This document shows positions 36,289 through 45,534 of a stretch of DNA of 64,000 bases, one piece after another; position 1 is the first letter of the stretch, and each line of letters begins with the position of its first letter. The notes below the pieces were generated by a model, which had not been told where the DNA came from, made no database searches, and saw nothing but the letters and a program-made list of their open reading frames with translations. Where the stretch lies: positions 10,896,501-10,960,500 of the forward strand of contig NZ_JAPNKA010000001.1 in assembly GCF_026626635.1 (NCBI RefSeq). Reading direction: 5' to 3'. Source of the stretch: Archangium lansingense (GTDB taxonomy: Bacteria; Myxococcota; Myxococcia; Myxococcales; Myxococcaceae). The position numbers were made by a program, and so were the translations under genes.

Positions 36289-38862
36289 CTACGGCGCGCC
36301 CATGATGAAGTCCTGCACCCCGACCGCGCCCTTCTCCGGGGCCACGTCTTCGGGCTGCGTGCCCTTCTTGAACCAGATGTTGGTGGCGTCCTTCGTCCCG
36401 GACGAGGCGATCTTCCCCGTCTTCTTGTCGATGCGCAGCAGCCGCATGTTGTCGCGCAGCCACTCGGGCGGCCAGAACTCGGACTGGGGACGCGCCGCCA
36501 GCGCGGGCTTCATGTAGTTGAGCCAGATGGGCAGCGACGCGCGGCCACCCGTCTCGTAGCGGCCCAACGGGTGCTCGTTCTTGTCGTAGCCCACCCACGT
36601 CACCGTCACCAGGTCGCGAGTGAAGCCAGCGAACCAGGTGTCGAAGGAGTCGTTGGTGGTACCCGTCTTGCCCGCCGCCGGCTTGCCCAGCTTCTGCGCC
36701 GGGCCGCCCGTGCCCTCCGCCACCACGCCGCGCAGGAGCGTGGTCGTGATGAAGCCCGTCTCGGGGCTCATCACCTGCTCGCCCGGCTCGAACAGCCGCG
36801 CATAGCCCGCCGCCACCCGGTCCTGCAGCGGCGCCCACGCGTCGTCGTACGCCGTGTGGTCCTCCAGCGTGCGCCCGAAGCGGTCCTCAATCTTGCGGAC
36901 GAAGTACGTGGGCTTCTTACGGCCGTAGCGGTTGAAGACGGCGTACACGTTGGCCAGGTCGTACGGGTACACGCACGAGGAGCCCAGCGCCGCCGAGAAG
37001 TCCTGGTTCATCGGCGTGGTGAGGCCCAGCCGCGTGCTCCACTCGGCCATGTTCTTCACGCCCACCGCCGCGAACGTCTTCACCGCGGGGATGTTCATCG
37101 AGTTCACCAGCGCCGTGCGCAGCAGCACGTCCCCGAGGAACTCGTCGCTGTAGTTGTCCGGCTTCCAGGCGACACCGTTCTCCGGATCGTGCTCGACGAT
37201 GGGCGAGTCCACGATGATGGTGGCGCCCGTCCACCCCAGCTGCTCCAGCGCCGCCGAGTACACCAGCGGCTTGAAGGAGCTGCCCGGCTGGCGGCACGCC
37301 TGGAAGGCCCGGTTGAACTCGTTGGCGTCGAAGTCGTAACCGCCCACCATCGCCGTGAGGTACTGGCGGTGCGGGTCGATGGACACCAGCGCGCTCTGCA
37401 GCTCCGGCTCCTGCTCCAGCCGGAAGAGCGGCACGTCCTCCGGCACTTCCTTGTCCATCTTCCGGTCGAACTGGACGTTGTCGTCCGTGAGCTCCTTCTT
37501 CACCACGTGGCGCACCACGATGACGTCGCCCGGGTTGAGCACCTTCTTGGGGGAGGTAAGCATCAGCCCCGGGTAGTACCCCTCGGGGTTCACCTTGCGC
37601 GCCCAGCGCATGCCCAACAGCGGCAGCAGGCCCTTGTGCGGACCCACCTGCACCTCCACTCCCTCGGGCTCCACCTTCGTCACCAGGCCCACGTACAGCT
37701 TGTTCTCCTGGAGCTTCTCGTCGCCCAGCGCCTTCTTCGCCTTGTCCAGGAAGGCCTTGCGCTCCTGCTCCGTGGCCAGCTGCAGTACCGGCCCGCGGAA
37801 GCCCTGGCGCTTGTCGATGGCCATCAGCCCCTCGAGCACCGACTCCTGCGCGGCACGCTGGCGCTCGCTGTCCATGGTGGCGAAGACCTTGAGGCCGTCG
37901 TTGAGCAGCACCTTGTTGGTATAGCGCTCCACCACGTCCCGGCGCACCTGCTCGGTGAAGAACGGGGCGAACTCGTGGAAGACGTCCTCCACCGGGTACA
38001 CCTGCACCGGCTCGGCGTCGGCCTGCTCGCGCTCCTGCGCGGAGATCATCCCCTCCTCGAACATGCGGCGCAGCACGTACGAGCGGCGCTTCTTCGCCGC
38101 CTCCGGCTTGAGGAAGGGCGAGTAGCGGCTGGGCGCCTGCGGCAGGCCGGCGATCAGCGTCATCTCCCCCAGCGTCAGATCGCGCACGTCCTTGCGGTAG
38201 TAGTTCTCCGCCGCGCTCTGCACGCCGTAGCTGTGGTGCCCGAGGAAGACGTTGTTGAGGTAGAGGTAGAGGATCTCCTCCTTCGTCAGCGCCTCCTCCA
38301 GGCGCCGGGCGAGGATGGCCTCGCGAATCTTACGGGTGAGGTTCTTCGCGGTGGCGCTCTCGTAGCCCTCGGCGGAGATGAGCACCGCCTTCGCCGTCTG
38401 CTGCGTCAGGGTGGAGCCACCCTGCAGGCTGCCGCCCAGGCCCAGCTTCTTGCGAATCGTCTTGAAGCCAGCGCGCGCCGTGCCCAGCACGTCCACGCCG
38501 TGGTGGTCGAAGAAGCTGGAGTCCTCGCTGGCGATGAAGGCCTGCACCAGCCGCTTGGGGATGCGCTCGTAGGGCACCACCTTGCGCCGGTGGTGGTAGA
38601 ACTCGCCGGCCAGCACCGCGTCGTCGGTGTAGACCTCGGTGACGATGGGCGGCCAGTACTGGTCCACCCTGGGGATGTCCGGCAGCCCCTGGGAGAAGTG
38701 GTAGTACACGCCCATCACCGCAATCACCGCCGCGGTGGCTCCCGTCAGGGTGGCCCAGGCGGCGAACTTCAGCAGGCGCACCCAGATGGGGCGCTTGGGC
38801 GGAACACCGTCGAGCACCAGCTTCGACTCGGAGCGATCGGTCTTCTCGGGATTCATACTCAT
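36289..38862 (-). CDS. mrcA: penicillin-binding protein 1A, bifunctional
   Basis: The 857-residue protein has a short cytosolic start, a membrane helix (about 33-55), a GT51 domain with SEDSSFFDHHGVD (catalytic Glu113) and GGSTLTQQTAKA, and a transpeptidase domain with nucleophile Ser in GSSFKP (about residue 525), SMN and KTGTTN (about 732). It polymerises and cross-links peptidoglycan. Its ATG overlaps the stop of the rluA-like gene (ATGA), so the two are translated together. Confidence 0.95.
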   Translation of the reverse strand: MSMNPEKTDRSESKLVLDGVPPKRPIWVRLLKFAAWATLTGATAAVIAVMGVYYHFSQGLPDIPRVDQYWPPIVTEVYTDDAVLAGEFYHHRRKVVPYERIPKRLVQAFIASEDSSFFDHHGVDVLGTARAGFKTIRKKLGLGGSLQGGSTLTQQTAKAVLISAEGYESATAKNLTRKIREAILARRLEEALTKEEILYLYLNNVFLGHHSYGVQSAAENYYRKDVRDLTLGEMTLIAGLPQAPSRYSPFLKPEAAKKRRSYVLRRMFEEGMISAQEREQADAEPVQVYPVEDVFHEFAPFFTEQVRRDVVERYTNKVLLNDGLKVFATMDSERQRAAQESVLEGLMAIDKRQGFRGPVLQLATEQERKAFLDKAKKALGDEKLQENKLYVGLVTKVEPEGVEVQVGPHKGLLPLLGMRWARKVNPEGYYPGLMLTSPKKVLNPGDVIVVRHVVKKELTDDNVQFDRKMDKEVPEDVPLFRLEQEPELQSALVSIDPHRQYLTAMVGGYDFDANEFNRAFQACRQPGSSFKPLVYSAALEQLGWTGATIIVDSPIVEHDPENGVAWKPDNYSDEFLGDVLLRTALVNSMNIPAVKTFAAVGVKNMAEWSTRLGLTTPMNQDFSAALGSSCVYPYDLANVYAVFNRYGRKKPTYFVRKIEDRFGRTLEDHTAYDDAWAPLQDRVAAGYARLFEPGEQVMSPETGFITTTLLRGVVAEGTGGPAQKLGKPAAGKTGTTNDSFDTWFAGFTRDLVTVTWVGYDKNEHPLGRYETGGRASLPIWLNYMKPALAARPQSEFWPPEWLRDNMRLLRIDKKTGKIASSGTKDATNIWFKKGTQPEDVAPEKGAVGVQDFIMGAP

Positions 38863-39824
38863 GAGGGTTCCAGCGCGGCGCGCTTGAGCACGTCCTTCAA
38901 CTCCGGGGGCATCTTCGCCTCCATCGCCACCTTGCCCCCGTGAGCCGGGTGGGGAAATTCAATGAACTCGGCATGCAGGAACAGGCGTTTGAGCCCCCAA
39001 CGGGCCCGCACATCCCTGTTGAAACCGAAGTCACCGTATTTCTTGTCCCCGGCCACCGGGTGGCCAATGGCGGCCAGATGCCTTCTTATCTGATGAGTGC
39101 GTCCGGTCTCGATGACGCAGGAGAGGAGGGCTGCCTCGCCCGATTGCTTGATGACCTTCCATCGAGTCACGGCCTCCTGCATGTTCACCCCGCGACGGGC
39201 CTTGGACTCGGCCGTCTGCTGGTGTTCAGCGAGCGGGAGGTTAATGACCCCGGAGTCCTTCGGCATCCGGCCTTTGACCAGTGTCAGATACCTCTTGCGG
39301 GGATGTCCGTTGGTGAAGAGTTCCGTGAAGTGGACCATCGCCGGCCGGCGCTTGGCCACCAGGATGACGCCGCTCGTCTCCCTGTCCAGCCGGTGAGCAG
39401 GGCTGGCGGCGAAGTCGTTGCGCACTGCCTTGGGCCCCAGGTAGGCGCGCACGTAGTCCACCAGCGTCCCCCCGGTGATGCCGCTCCCGGTGTGGACGGC
39501 CATCCCACTCGGCTTGTCCACCGCCATCATCCAGTCGTCCTCGAAGAGGATGACCAGCTCGCTGGGGTCTACGGGGGGAGGGGGTGGGGGTTTGCGCTCC
39601 TCGGGGGTGGCGGGGGCCAGGAGCTGCTCCTCGGTCCCCCGGATGGAAATGGTGTCGCCGGCGGCCAGAGGCTGCTCTGGCTGGGCCCGCTTGCCGTTCA
39701 CCCGCACCTTCTTCACGCGAATCATCTTGAAGAGGTGTGAGGTGGGCACGTTCGCGAGCTTCTTGCGGAGGAACTTGTCCAACCGCATGCCCGCGCTGTC
39801 TTCCTCGATTCGGAACTCGATCAT
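38859..39824 (-). CDS. RluA-family rRNA pseudouridine synthase
   Basis: With ATG 39824 the product is 321 residues: an S4 RNA-binding domain (RLDKFLRKKLANVPTSHLFKMI) then a proline-rich linker (PPPPPPVDPSE) and the synthase domain with HRLDRETSG (catalytic Asp147) and the RTHQIR motif. The pattern matches RluC/RluD-type enzymes acting on 23S rRNA. ATG 39824 begins the S4 domain; the frame open to 40085 overlaps the divergent gene. It precedes mrcA with a 4-bp overlap. Confidence 0.92.
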   Translation of the reverse strand: MIEFRIEEDSAGMRLDKFLRKKLANVPTSHLFKMIRVKKVRVNGKRAQPEQPLAAGDTISIRGTEEQLLAPATPEERKPPPPPPVDPSELVILFEDDWMMAVDKPSGMAVHTGSGITGGTLVDYVRAYLGPKAVRNDFAASPAHRLDRETSGVILVAKRRPAMVHFTELFTNGHPRKRYLTLVKGRMPKDSGVINLPLAEHQQTAESKARRGVNMQEAVTRWKVIKQSGEAALLSCVIETGRTHQIRRHLAAIGHPVAGDKKYGDFGFNRDVRARWGLKRLFLHAEFIEFPHPAHGGKVAMEAKMPPELKDVLKRAALEPS

Positions 39825-39867
39825 TTGACTGGCGCACGGACCACACCACACCGATAAATTCGGGTCC

Positions 39868-41346
39868 ATGCCGAAAGCCCCCACGATTGAACAGCTCCTG
39901 CAGAACGGAAGCGCCGAGTGGAACCGCCTGCGCAAGACTGGCAAGGTCCCCACCGAGCACACGGGCGCTACCTTCACGCAGCTCTTCTCCGCCAATGCGG
40001 ACCTATCCGGACTGGGACTGGTGGGCAGCGAGTGGGAGCGCTGCGACCTGTCCAAGGTAAACTTCCGTGATACGGACCTTTCCAACGCCTACTTCCACGG
40101 CGGCCGCCTTCAGGACTGTGACTTCCGAGGTGCCAACCTAGAGGGCGTCACCTTCGAGAAGCTCAAGCTCCTCCGCTGTGACTTCACCGGCGCCAAGGGC
40201 CTGGACGAGGCCGACTTCGACGACGTGGACATGGACCGCGTCACCGGCCTGGACGGAGAGGAGGCCCCGCCGCCCCCGCCGCCCCCGGTGCAGGGCATCA
40301 CCGCCTTCACCCGCGAGCAGCGTGAGAAGGTGATGGGCCCCGCCTCCCTGCTGTCCCCCTCCACCGAGCTGCCGCAGGCCCCGGAGAGCGAGCTGCCGCC
40401 CTTCAAGCCCCAGGACAACCCGGGCCAGCTCTTCTTCCGTGCCCTCAAGCGCCTGGGTACCCCGCCCCTCTGGGTGCTGGACGTGCCCGGCCTGCGTCCG
40501 CTGCTGCCCACGCGCCTGCCCCCGGGCAGCTCCCTGGAGACGCTCTACCGCGAGGCGGTGAAGACGCGCCTGGAGAACAAGAAGCCCGCGGCGGACCCCG
40601 GGGCCGTGGAGCGCTCTCAGCGCTCGCTGCGCATGGGCTCCAAGGACTCCAACCTCGCCGCCATGTACCTGCGCGAAGTGGGCGTGGTGCCCTCCTTCCG
40701 CTTCTCCGCGGCCAAGGTGCTCAAGGACGCCCTGCGCGAGGAGCTCGCGGTGGATGACCTCACCGGCTCGGTGGACCCGCGCACCACTGGCGCGCTCCTG
40801 GAGCTGCGGCTGCCCCAGGAAGTGGTGGAGCACACTCATGAGGTGCGCCGCCGACTGGCCGCCACCCAGCTCTACACCGCGCTGCTGGAGGCCGGCTTCA
40901 ACCCGGACAACAACTGGGAGGAGGCCCTGGAGTCGGCCGAGCCCGCCATCGAGCTGGCGAACCTGGCCACCAGCGAGGACCGGCAGGCCCTGCTCGAGGG
41001 CTTCCAGGTGTTCTCCGCCCTGCCCGAAGAGGCCCGGCTGCGGCGCCTGGCCTACCTGGCCGAAGCCCTCGGCCACCTGGAGCTCATCGGCCGACTGCCC
41101 GAAGGCATGGAGCCGGCCTGGCTCTCCGGCCCCGAGACGCGCGAGTGCCATGATCGGGAGATGACGTACGTGCAGTCGCTGCGCGCCGACGACATCCCCC
41201 GGAAGGTGCCCGCCCTGGCCAAGGCCGAGCTGGGTGTGCCCGAGGGCGAGGTGCCCGAAGAGAGCGACGACGATCTCTTCGTCCACCTGCGCTGTGATGT
41301 GTGCGGCAAGGAGAAGCTCATCGTCCAATCGCCCGCCGAGGAGTGA
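39868..41346 (+). CDS. pentapeptide-repeat protein with unknown C-terminal domain
   Basis: The 492-residue product has A(D/N)LxG-type repeats from about residue 45 to 130 (FSANADLSGLGLVG, CDFRGANLEGVTF), then a Pro-rich hinge (PPPPPPPVQG) and a 300-residue helical region not recognised here (LFFRALKRLGTPPLWVLD). The end has a CDVCGKEK zinc-knuckle-like CXXC. It is divergent from the rluA-like gene with a 43-bp gap between starts, so the promoters overlap. Confidence 0.75.
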   Translation: MPKAPTIEQLLQNGSAEWNRLRKTGKVPTEHTGATFTQLFSANADLSGLGLVGSEWERCDLSKVNFRDTDLSNAYFHGGRLQDCDFRGANLEGVTFEKLKLLRCDFTGAKGLDEADFDDVDMDRVTGLDGEEAPPPPPPPVQGITAFTREQREKVMGPASLLSPSTELPQAPESELPPFKPQDNPGQLFFRALKRLGTPPLWVLDVPGLRPLLPTRLPPGSSLETLYREAVKTRLENKKPAADPGAVERSQRSLRMGSKDSNLAAMYLREVGVVPSFRFSAAKVLKDALREELAVDDLTGSVDPRTTGALLELRLPQEVVEHTHEVRRRLAATQLYTALLEAGFNPDNNWEEALESAEPAIELANLATSEDRQALLEGFQVFSALPEEARLRRLAYLAEALGHLELIGRLPEGMEPAWLSGPETRECHDREMTYVQSLRADDIPRKVPALAKAELGVPEGEVPEESDDDLFVHLRCDVCGKEKLIVQSPAEE

Positions 41347-41513
41347 CGGGCGCCCGCAGCCAGGGGGAGTGAACGATCCGGGACACTTCCCCTGTCCCAT
41401 CCGGTACACCCGCCGGGCCCCTGGCCACGTAAGTGGCTGAATTTCGGGGCCCTGGCGCGCGGCACGAGGGGTGCTTTGGGGAGGACACGTCCTTCAACCC
41501 GGAGCACTCCTCC

Positions 41514-42452
41514 ATGAAACGCATCCAGCTTCTCACGCTCGCCCTGTTCGCGCTCGCCTACGGCCTGGTCACCTCCGGCTGCGGCAACCAGGGCAGCGTC
41601 ACCATCAAGCTCACCGACGCCCCGGGCGACTTCAAGGCCGCCGTCGTCACCATCTCCGAGGTCTATCTCCAGGGTGAGGGCGGCCGCGTGGTCCTCAGCG
41701 ACGAGGCCACCACCACCAACCTGCTGACGCTGGCCAACGACACGAAGGACATCGTCAAGGACGCCGTCGTCCCCGAGGGCAAGTACTCCGAGCTGCGCTT
41801 CGTCATCTCCGGCGCGTACATCGAGGTCGAGCAGGAGGACGGCAGCAGCCGCTTCTACGCCACCTCCAACGACTACGCGGGCCTGCCCGAGGGCGCCACC
41901 GTCTCCGGCATCCTGCAGACGCCGAGCTTCAGCTCCTCCGGCGTGAAGGTGAAGTTCGACGGCGACGTGGAGGTTGCCGGCGAGCAGAAGGTCATCCTGG
42001 TGGACTTCGACGTGTCCCAGAGCTTCGGCAAGGACCGCGGCCAGGGTGACAAGTGGGTGATGAAGCCGGTCATCAAGGGCGCGGAGATCATCTTCAGCGG
42101 CAGCGTGAACGTGACGCTGGCCAAGGGCGAGGGCGTGACGCTGCCCACCGTGGACGGCACCGCGCTGACGCTGGGCTCCTTCCGCGCCACGCTCAAGAGC
42201 ACCGAGCCCGTGGCCGATGGCGCCGCCGAGCCCGCCGCCGAGGAGCTCGCCCTGACGGACGCCAACGGCGACGGCGTGTTCGAGGCCAGCTTCAAGTTCC
42301 TCGTCCCCGGCAACTACGAGGTGAGCTTCGTGGGCCCCGAGGGCGTGAGCTTCACCACCAACCCGGGCGTGCCGGCCCCCGTCACCATCGGCTCGGGCAC
42401 GGACCAGACGCAGGCCTTCACGCTCACCTCTGCCTCCATCACGGTGCGCTAA
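41514..42452 (+). CDS. DUF4382-domain lipoprotein
   Basis: The 312-residue product starts at ATG 41514 (GGAG 9 nt upstream). A lipoprotein signal peptide ends LVTSGC (Cys23). The DUF4382 motif is clear: GSVTIKLTDAPGDFKAAVVTISEVYLQ, followed by a beta-rich domain and a C-terminal carboxypeptidase-regulatory-like fold. It is a cell-surface/periplasmic protein of unknown role. A terminator follows. Confidence 0.87.
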   Translation: MKRIQLLTLALFALAYGLVTSGCGNQGSVTIKLTDAPGDFKAAVVTISEVYLQGEGGRVVLSDEATTTNLLTLANDTKDIVKDAVVPEGKYSELRFVISGAYIEVEQEDGSSRFYATSNDYAGLPEGATVSGILQTPSFSSSGVKVKFDGDVEVAGEQKVILVDFDVSQSFGKDRGQGDKWVMKPVIKGAEIIFSGSVNVTLAKGEGVTLPTVDGTALTLGSFRATLKSTEPVADGAAEPAAEELALTDANGDGVFEASFKFLVPGNYEVSFVGPEGVSFTTNPGVPAPVTIGSGTDQTQAFTLTSASITVR

Positions 42453-42550
42453 CAGATTTTCAGAAGATGGAGGAAACCCAGTTGCAATTGTAGTATAACG
42501 GATTCCTCCTAGCAGTACCCCCTCAGTAGTACCCCCCTCAGAAGTCCCGG

Positions 42551-42591
42551 ACGGGGATACGGCACGGCACCGTATCCCCGTTCGGTCTTTT
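42551..42591 (+). terminator. Rho-independent terminator of the DUF4382 gene
   Basis: Arms ACGGGGATACGG (42551-42562) and CCGTATCCCCGT (42570-42581) form a perfect 12-bp stem with a 7-nt loop, followed by TCGGTCTTTT. It also lies between two convergent genes and may stop both. Confidence 0.9.
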
Positions 42592-42604
42592 CTAGGGTCC
42601 CCGC

Positions 42605-43582
42605 TCAGAGGAGCGCGAGCTGCTTCGGTTGACCGAGCGCACGCGCGTCCAGGCCCTGCCCGCGCAGCACCTCGGCCAGCTCCTCGGCGAAACCGTGCAG
42701 GGTGATGACGTCCCGAGCACCGGTGGCCTTGGCGTAACGCACCAGCGAGGGGCAATCGGCATGGTCCGAGAGCGGAAAGGCCACGTCCGCACCGTAGCGC
42801 CGAGCGGCCCCCGCCCCATCCAGCGCCCAGCCGGTAAGCACGGCAGTGGCACGGGGCCAGAGGGGCGCGAGCGCGCCGCCCCGCGTCAGGTGCGGCGGGA
42901 AGAAGAGCACCTCCCCCGGCTCGACGCGGCCCTCGTAGCGCCGCAGCGGCTCGATGGGGACGCCGAGCTCACCGTAGAGCTTCGTCACCTCATAGATGGA
43001 GGCATGGGCCACCAGGGAGAAGCCGCGGCCCGCCAGGTACTTCATCGCCTCCTGCGCCTTGCCCAGCGCATAGGCCAGCAGCACCGGCACCGCGCCGCGC
43101 TCCAGGTGGCGCCGCACCCAGGACTCCACCTGTCCCAGCACCTCCTCGCGGGGCGGGAAGACGTAGCGCGGATGTCCGAAAGTGGACTCCATCACGAGCA
43201 CGTCGCACTCAGCCACCTGGGCGGGCTCGGCGGTGAGCGAGGGCGCGAGGCTGAGGTCCCCCGTGTAGACGATGCGCTTGCCGTCCTCGCGGGTGACACG
43301 AAGCTGGGCACTGCCGAGGACATGGCCCGCGGGCAGCAGCTCCAGGGTGAGCGAGCCCAGCGCGAAGGGACGGCCATAGGGCACGGACAGGGGCGCGTTG
43401 ATGGTGCCCAACCGGTGCGCCATGAGCCGCAGCGTGGCGGCGGTGGCGATGGTGCGCTCGTGCCGGGCGATGTGGTCCGAGTGCGCGTGGCTGACGAAGG
43501 ACAGCGGGGACTTGCGTTTGGCGTCCAGCGACAGGGGCGTCCCCGTCAGGTGCAGTCCGTTTCTTCGCAGCTCGACGCTCAT
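42605..43582 (-). CDS. MBL-fold (CPSF-like) nuclease
   Basis: The 325-residue product begins near ATG 43582 and contains the metallo-beta-lactamase motif HAHSDH (His32, His34, Asp36, His37), AGHVLGSAQ, VYTGDLSL and SDHADC, i.e. the beta-CASP-like arrangement of mRNA 3'-end processing and ligase-associated DNA exonucleases. It could be either. Its upstream region is a -10-like TATACC 11 nt before the ATG with no ribosome site. Confidence 0.82.
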   Translation of the reverse strand: MSVELRRNGLHLTGTPLSLDAKRKSPLSFVSHAHSDHIARHERTIATAATLRLMAHRLGTINAPLSVPYGRPFALGSLTLELLPAGHVLGSAQLRVTREDGKRIVYTGDLSLAPSLTAEPAQVAECDVLVMESTFGHPRYVFPPREEVLGQVESWVRRHLERGAVPVLLAYALGKAQEAMKYLAGRGFSLVAHASIYEVTKLYGELGVPIEPLRRYEGRVEPGEVLFFPPHLTRGGALAPLWPRATAVLTGWALDGAGAARRYGADVAFPLSDHADCPSLVRYAKATGARDVITLHGFAEELAEVLRGQGLDARALGQPKQLALL

Positions 43583-43632
43583 GGGAGCCGCTGGGTATAG
43601 CGTGTCCCAACGGCCATGCACGCGTTCTCGCC

Positions 43633-44592
43633 CTACCCGCCCGCCTGGACGTCCGGCAGGGGATGGGACGGGCGTGCACGCATCCGCTCCCAGAGATGGC
43701 CCCCGAGCTCGGCCACCAGCACGCCCAGGACGATGAGGCCACCGCCCACCCACTCGCGCATGCCGAGCGTCTCATAGCCGAGCGCCACCGAGTACGCCCC
43801 CGCGAAGACGGGCTCCATGGAGCAGATGAGCGCCACGCGCACCGCGGTGGTACGCGTCTGCGCCCACGTCTGAATGCAGATGGCCATCGCGCTGGCGAAG
43901 AGGCCGCAGAAGGCCGCCGCACCAATGAAGGACGGCGTCCACTCCACCCGCGCCCCAGCAAAGGGCAGGCAGAGCAGGGACAGCAGGGCCACCACCCAGA
44001 GCTGCACCGCCACGAGCGCCACCACGCCCGACTTTTGCGCGTATCGCTCGGTGAGGAGGATGTGGAAGGCGTAGGCCAGCGCACACGCCAGCGTCAGCCA
44101 GTCGCCCGTGGAGAGCCCCTGCCCCATCAGGTCCGCGCCGGTGAGGTAGCGCATGCCCACCGCCGCCAGCACCACGCCCACCCAGGAGGAGACGCGCGGC
44201 GCCCGCCGGAAGAGGGCCAGCCCCAGCACCGGAACGAGCACCACGTACAGCCCGGTGATGAAGGCCGAGCGCGAGGGCGTGGTGGACACCAGCCCCACCG
44301 TCTGCAGGGCAAAGCCGAGGAAGAGGAAGCTCCCCAGCAACAGCCCCCGGCGCAGCGTCTGGGGGACGAGCAGCTCGCGCCGAGCGATGGCCGTGAGCAC
44401 CAGCGCGCCAATGCTGAAGCGCAGCGCGAGGAAGGAGAACGGGTCTCCATGGCTGAGCGCGCCCTTCACCACCACGAAGGTGATGCCCCAGAAGGCGGTG
44501 ATGAGGGCCAGGGCCCCATCTGCCTGGAGGCGCGCATGGCCCTCCGGGCGGGAGGGAAGCTCCGTCTGAGGGGAAATCGAAGTGCTGCTCAC
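43633..44592 (-). CDS. EamA/DMT-family transporter
   Basis: The 319-residue membrane protein has about ten hydrophobic segments with two EamA repeats (ALALITAFWGITFVVVKGAL; the second around LTLACALAYAFHILLTERYA). SMEPVFAGAYSVALGYE is the typical end of the second repeat. It should export a metabolite. It lies 39 bp downstream of the S26-GNAT gene on the same strand and might be the last gene of the peptide operon, but it may be independent. Confidence 0.87.
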   Translation of the reverse strand: MSSTSISPQTELPSRPEGHARLQADGALALITAFWGITFVVVKGALSHGDPFSFLALRFSIGALVLTAIARRELLVPQTLRRGLLLGSFLFLGFALQTVGLVSTTPSRSAFITGLYVVLVPVLGLALFRRAPRVSSWVGVVLAAVGMRYLTGADLMGQGLSTGDWLTLACALAYAFHILLTERYAQKSGVVALVAVQLWVVALLSLLCLPFAGARVEWTPSFIGAAAFCGLFASAMAICIQTWAQTRTTAVRVALICSMEPVFAGAYSVALGYETLGMREWVGGGLIVLGVLVAELGGHLWERMRARPSHPLPDVQAGG

Positions 44593-44631
44593 GGGAGGCT
44601 GCTCGCGGAAAAAAGTCCCCCTGCTTTTGGC

Positions 44632-45534
44632 CTACCCCTCGGACCGATGCAATGGGGGGGGTTCGTCCTTCAGGGGGAGTTCCCAGTAGCGTCCAGCCTC
44701 TCCGGATGCCACCTCGCGAAAGCCCTGCGCGCGCAGGAGCCGCGACAGCCGGCTGTCCACCAGGGAGGGAGGCGCTCGCAGCACCGCCCAGCCCCGGGTC
44801 CTCGCCTCTCGAGCCAGCCCGCCCAAGAGCGCCCCGCCCACGCCGAGCCGCCGAGCCACTGGCGCCACCACCAACCACCGCACCCGCTCGCTCCCCGCCT
44901 CCGCGGAGGTAAAGCCCCGAAGGCGGCCCCTCGCATCGAAGGCCCCCACGACCAGACCCGCGCCCCGAGCGAGCCCTGGCCCCAGCTCCGCCGCGGCCTG
45001 GGGCTGGTGATGTCCCGCGAAGACGAGCAGGGACTCCTCCTCACCGGGACGCAGCGGACGTACCGTCAGCGCGCCGAGCCATCGGGCCCGCCCGGGCCGT
45101 GTCCACGAGGACGTTCCCCACTCACGCGCCAGCCGCCGAGCCCCTCGCAGCACGGGACTCCGGAAGGCCGTGGTGCCCAGACGCTGCGCGGCACGGAGCA
45201 ACGGACGGGCGAGCACGGGGAGCGGCACTTCCAGACCCCGCGTCCGCACGCGGACGACCCGGCCCAGCAGCTCGGCGGCAGGGTCCTCGAGCCCCAGGAA
45301 CGAAGCAGTGCGCACCGGCGATGTCCCCGTCACGAGATGCGCGGTCAACCCACCATCTGCGCGGAGCAGCACGGCAAGGTCTCCCGGGGCCACCGCCTCC
45401 GCCGTGCACCGGAGCACCTGGACGGAATCCCCACTGCGGAGCAGCGGCCACATGCTGCGGCCCAGCCCTCGCACCCAGAGCGTCCTCCCTAGCGGCAACG
45501 CGCGCAGCACCTGCCCCACGACCACGGATGTCAC
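44632..45534 (-). CDS. S24/S26 peptidase-like domain fused to a GNAT acetyltransferase
   Basis: The 300-residue product starts at GTG 45534, sharing GTGA with the upstream stop. Residues 1-110 carry a signal-peptidase-like motif: LGRSMWPLLRSGDSV (Ser27), GDLAVL and HLVTG (His66) in place of the usual Lys, the Ser-His pattern of Sec11/S24-type enzymes. Residues 150-300 are a GNAT domain with acetyl-CoA loop PVARRLGVGGALL (Arg228-Gly234). Such a fusion is rare. In the operon context it could cleave a leader and acetylate the product. Both activities are inferred. Confidence 0.65.
   Translation of the reverse strand: MTSVVVGQVLRALPLGRTLWVRGLGRSMWPLLRSGDSVQVLRCTAEAVAPGDLAVLLRADGGLTAHLVTGTSPVRTASFLGLEDPAAELLGRVVRVRTRGLEVPLPVLARPLLRAAQRLGTTAFRSPVLRGARRLAREWGTSSWTRPGRARWLGALTVRPLRPGEEESLLVFAGHHQPQAAAELGPGLARGAGLVVGAFDARGRLRGFTSAEAGSERVRWLVVAPVARRLGVGGALLGGLAREARTRGWAVLRAPPSLVDSRLSRLLRAQGFREVASGEAGRYWELPLKDEPPPLHRSEG

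Noticed and set aside
36571..38943. 790-codon frame antisense to PBP1A
   Set aside because: Shadow of a gene with complete GT51 and transpeptidase motifs.
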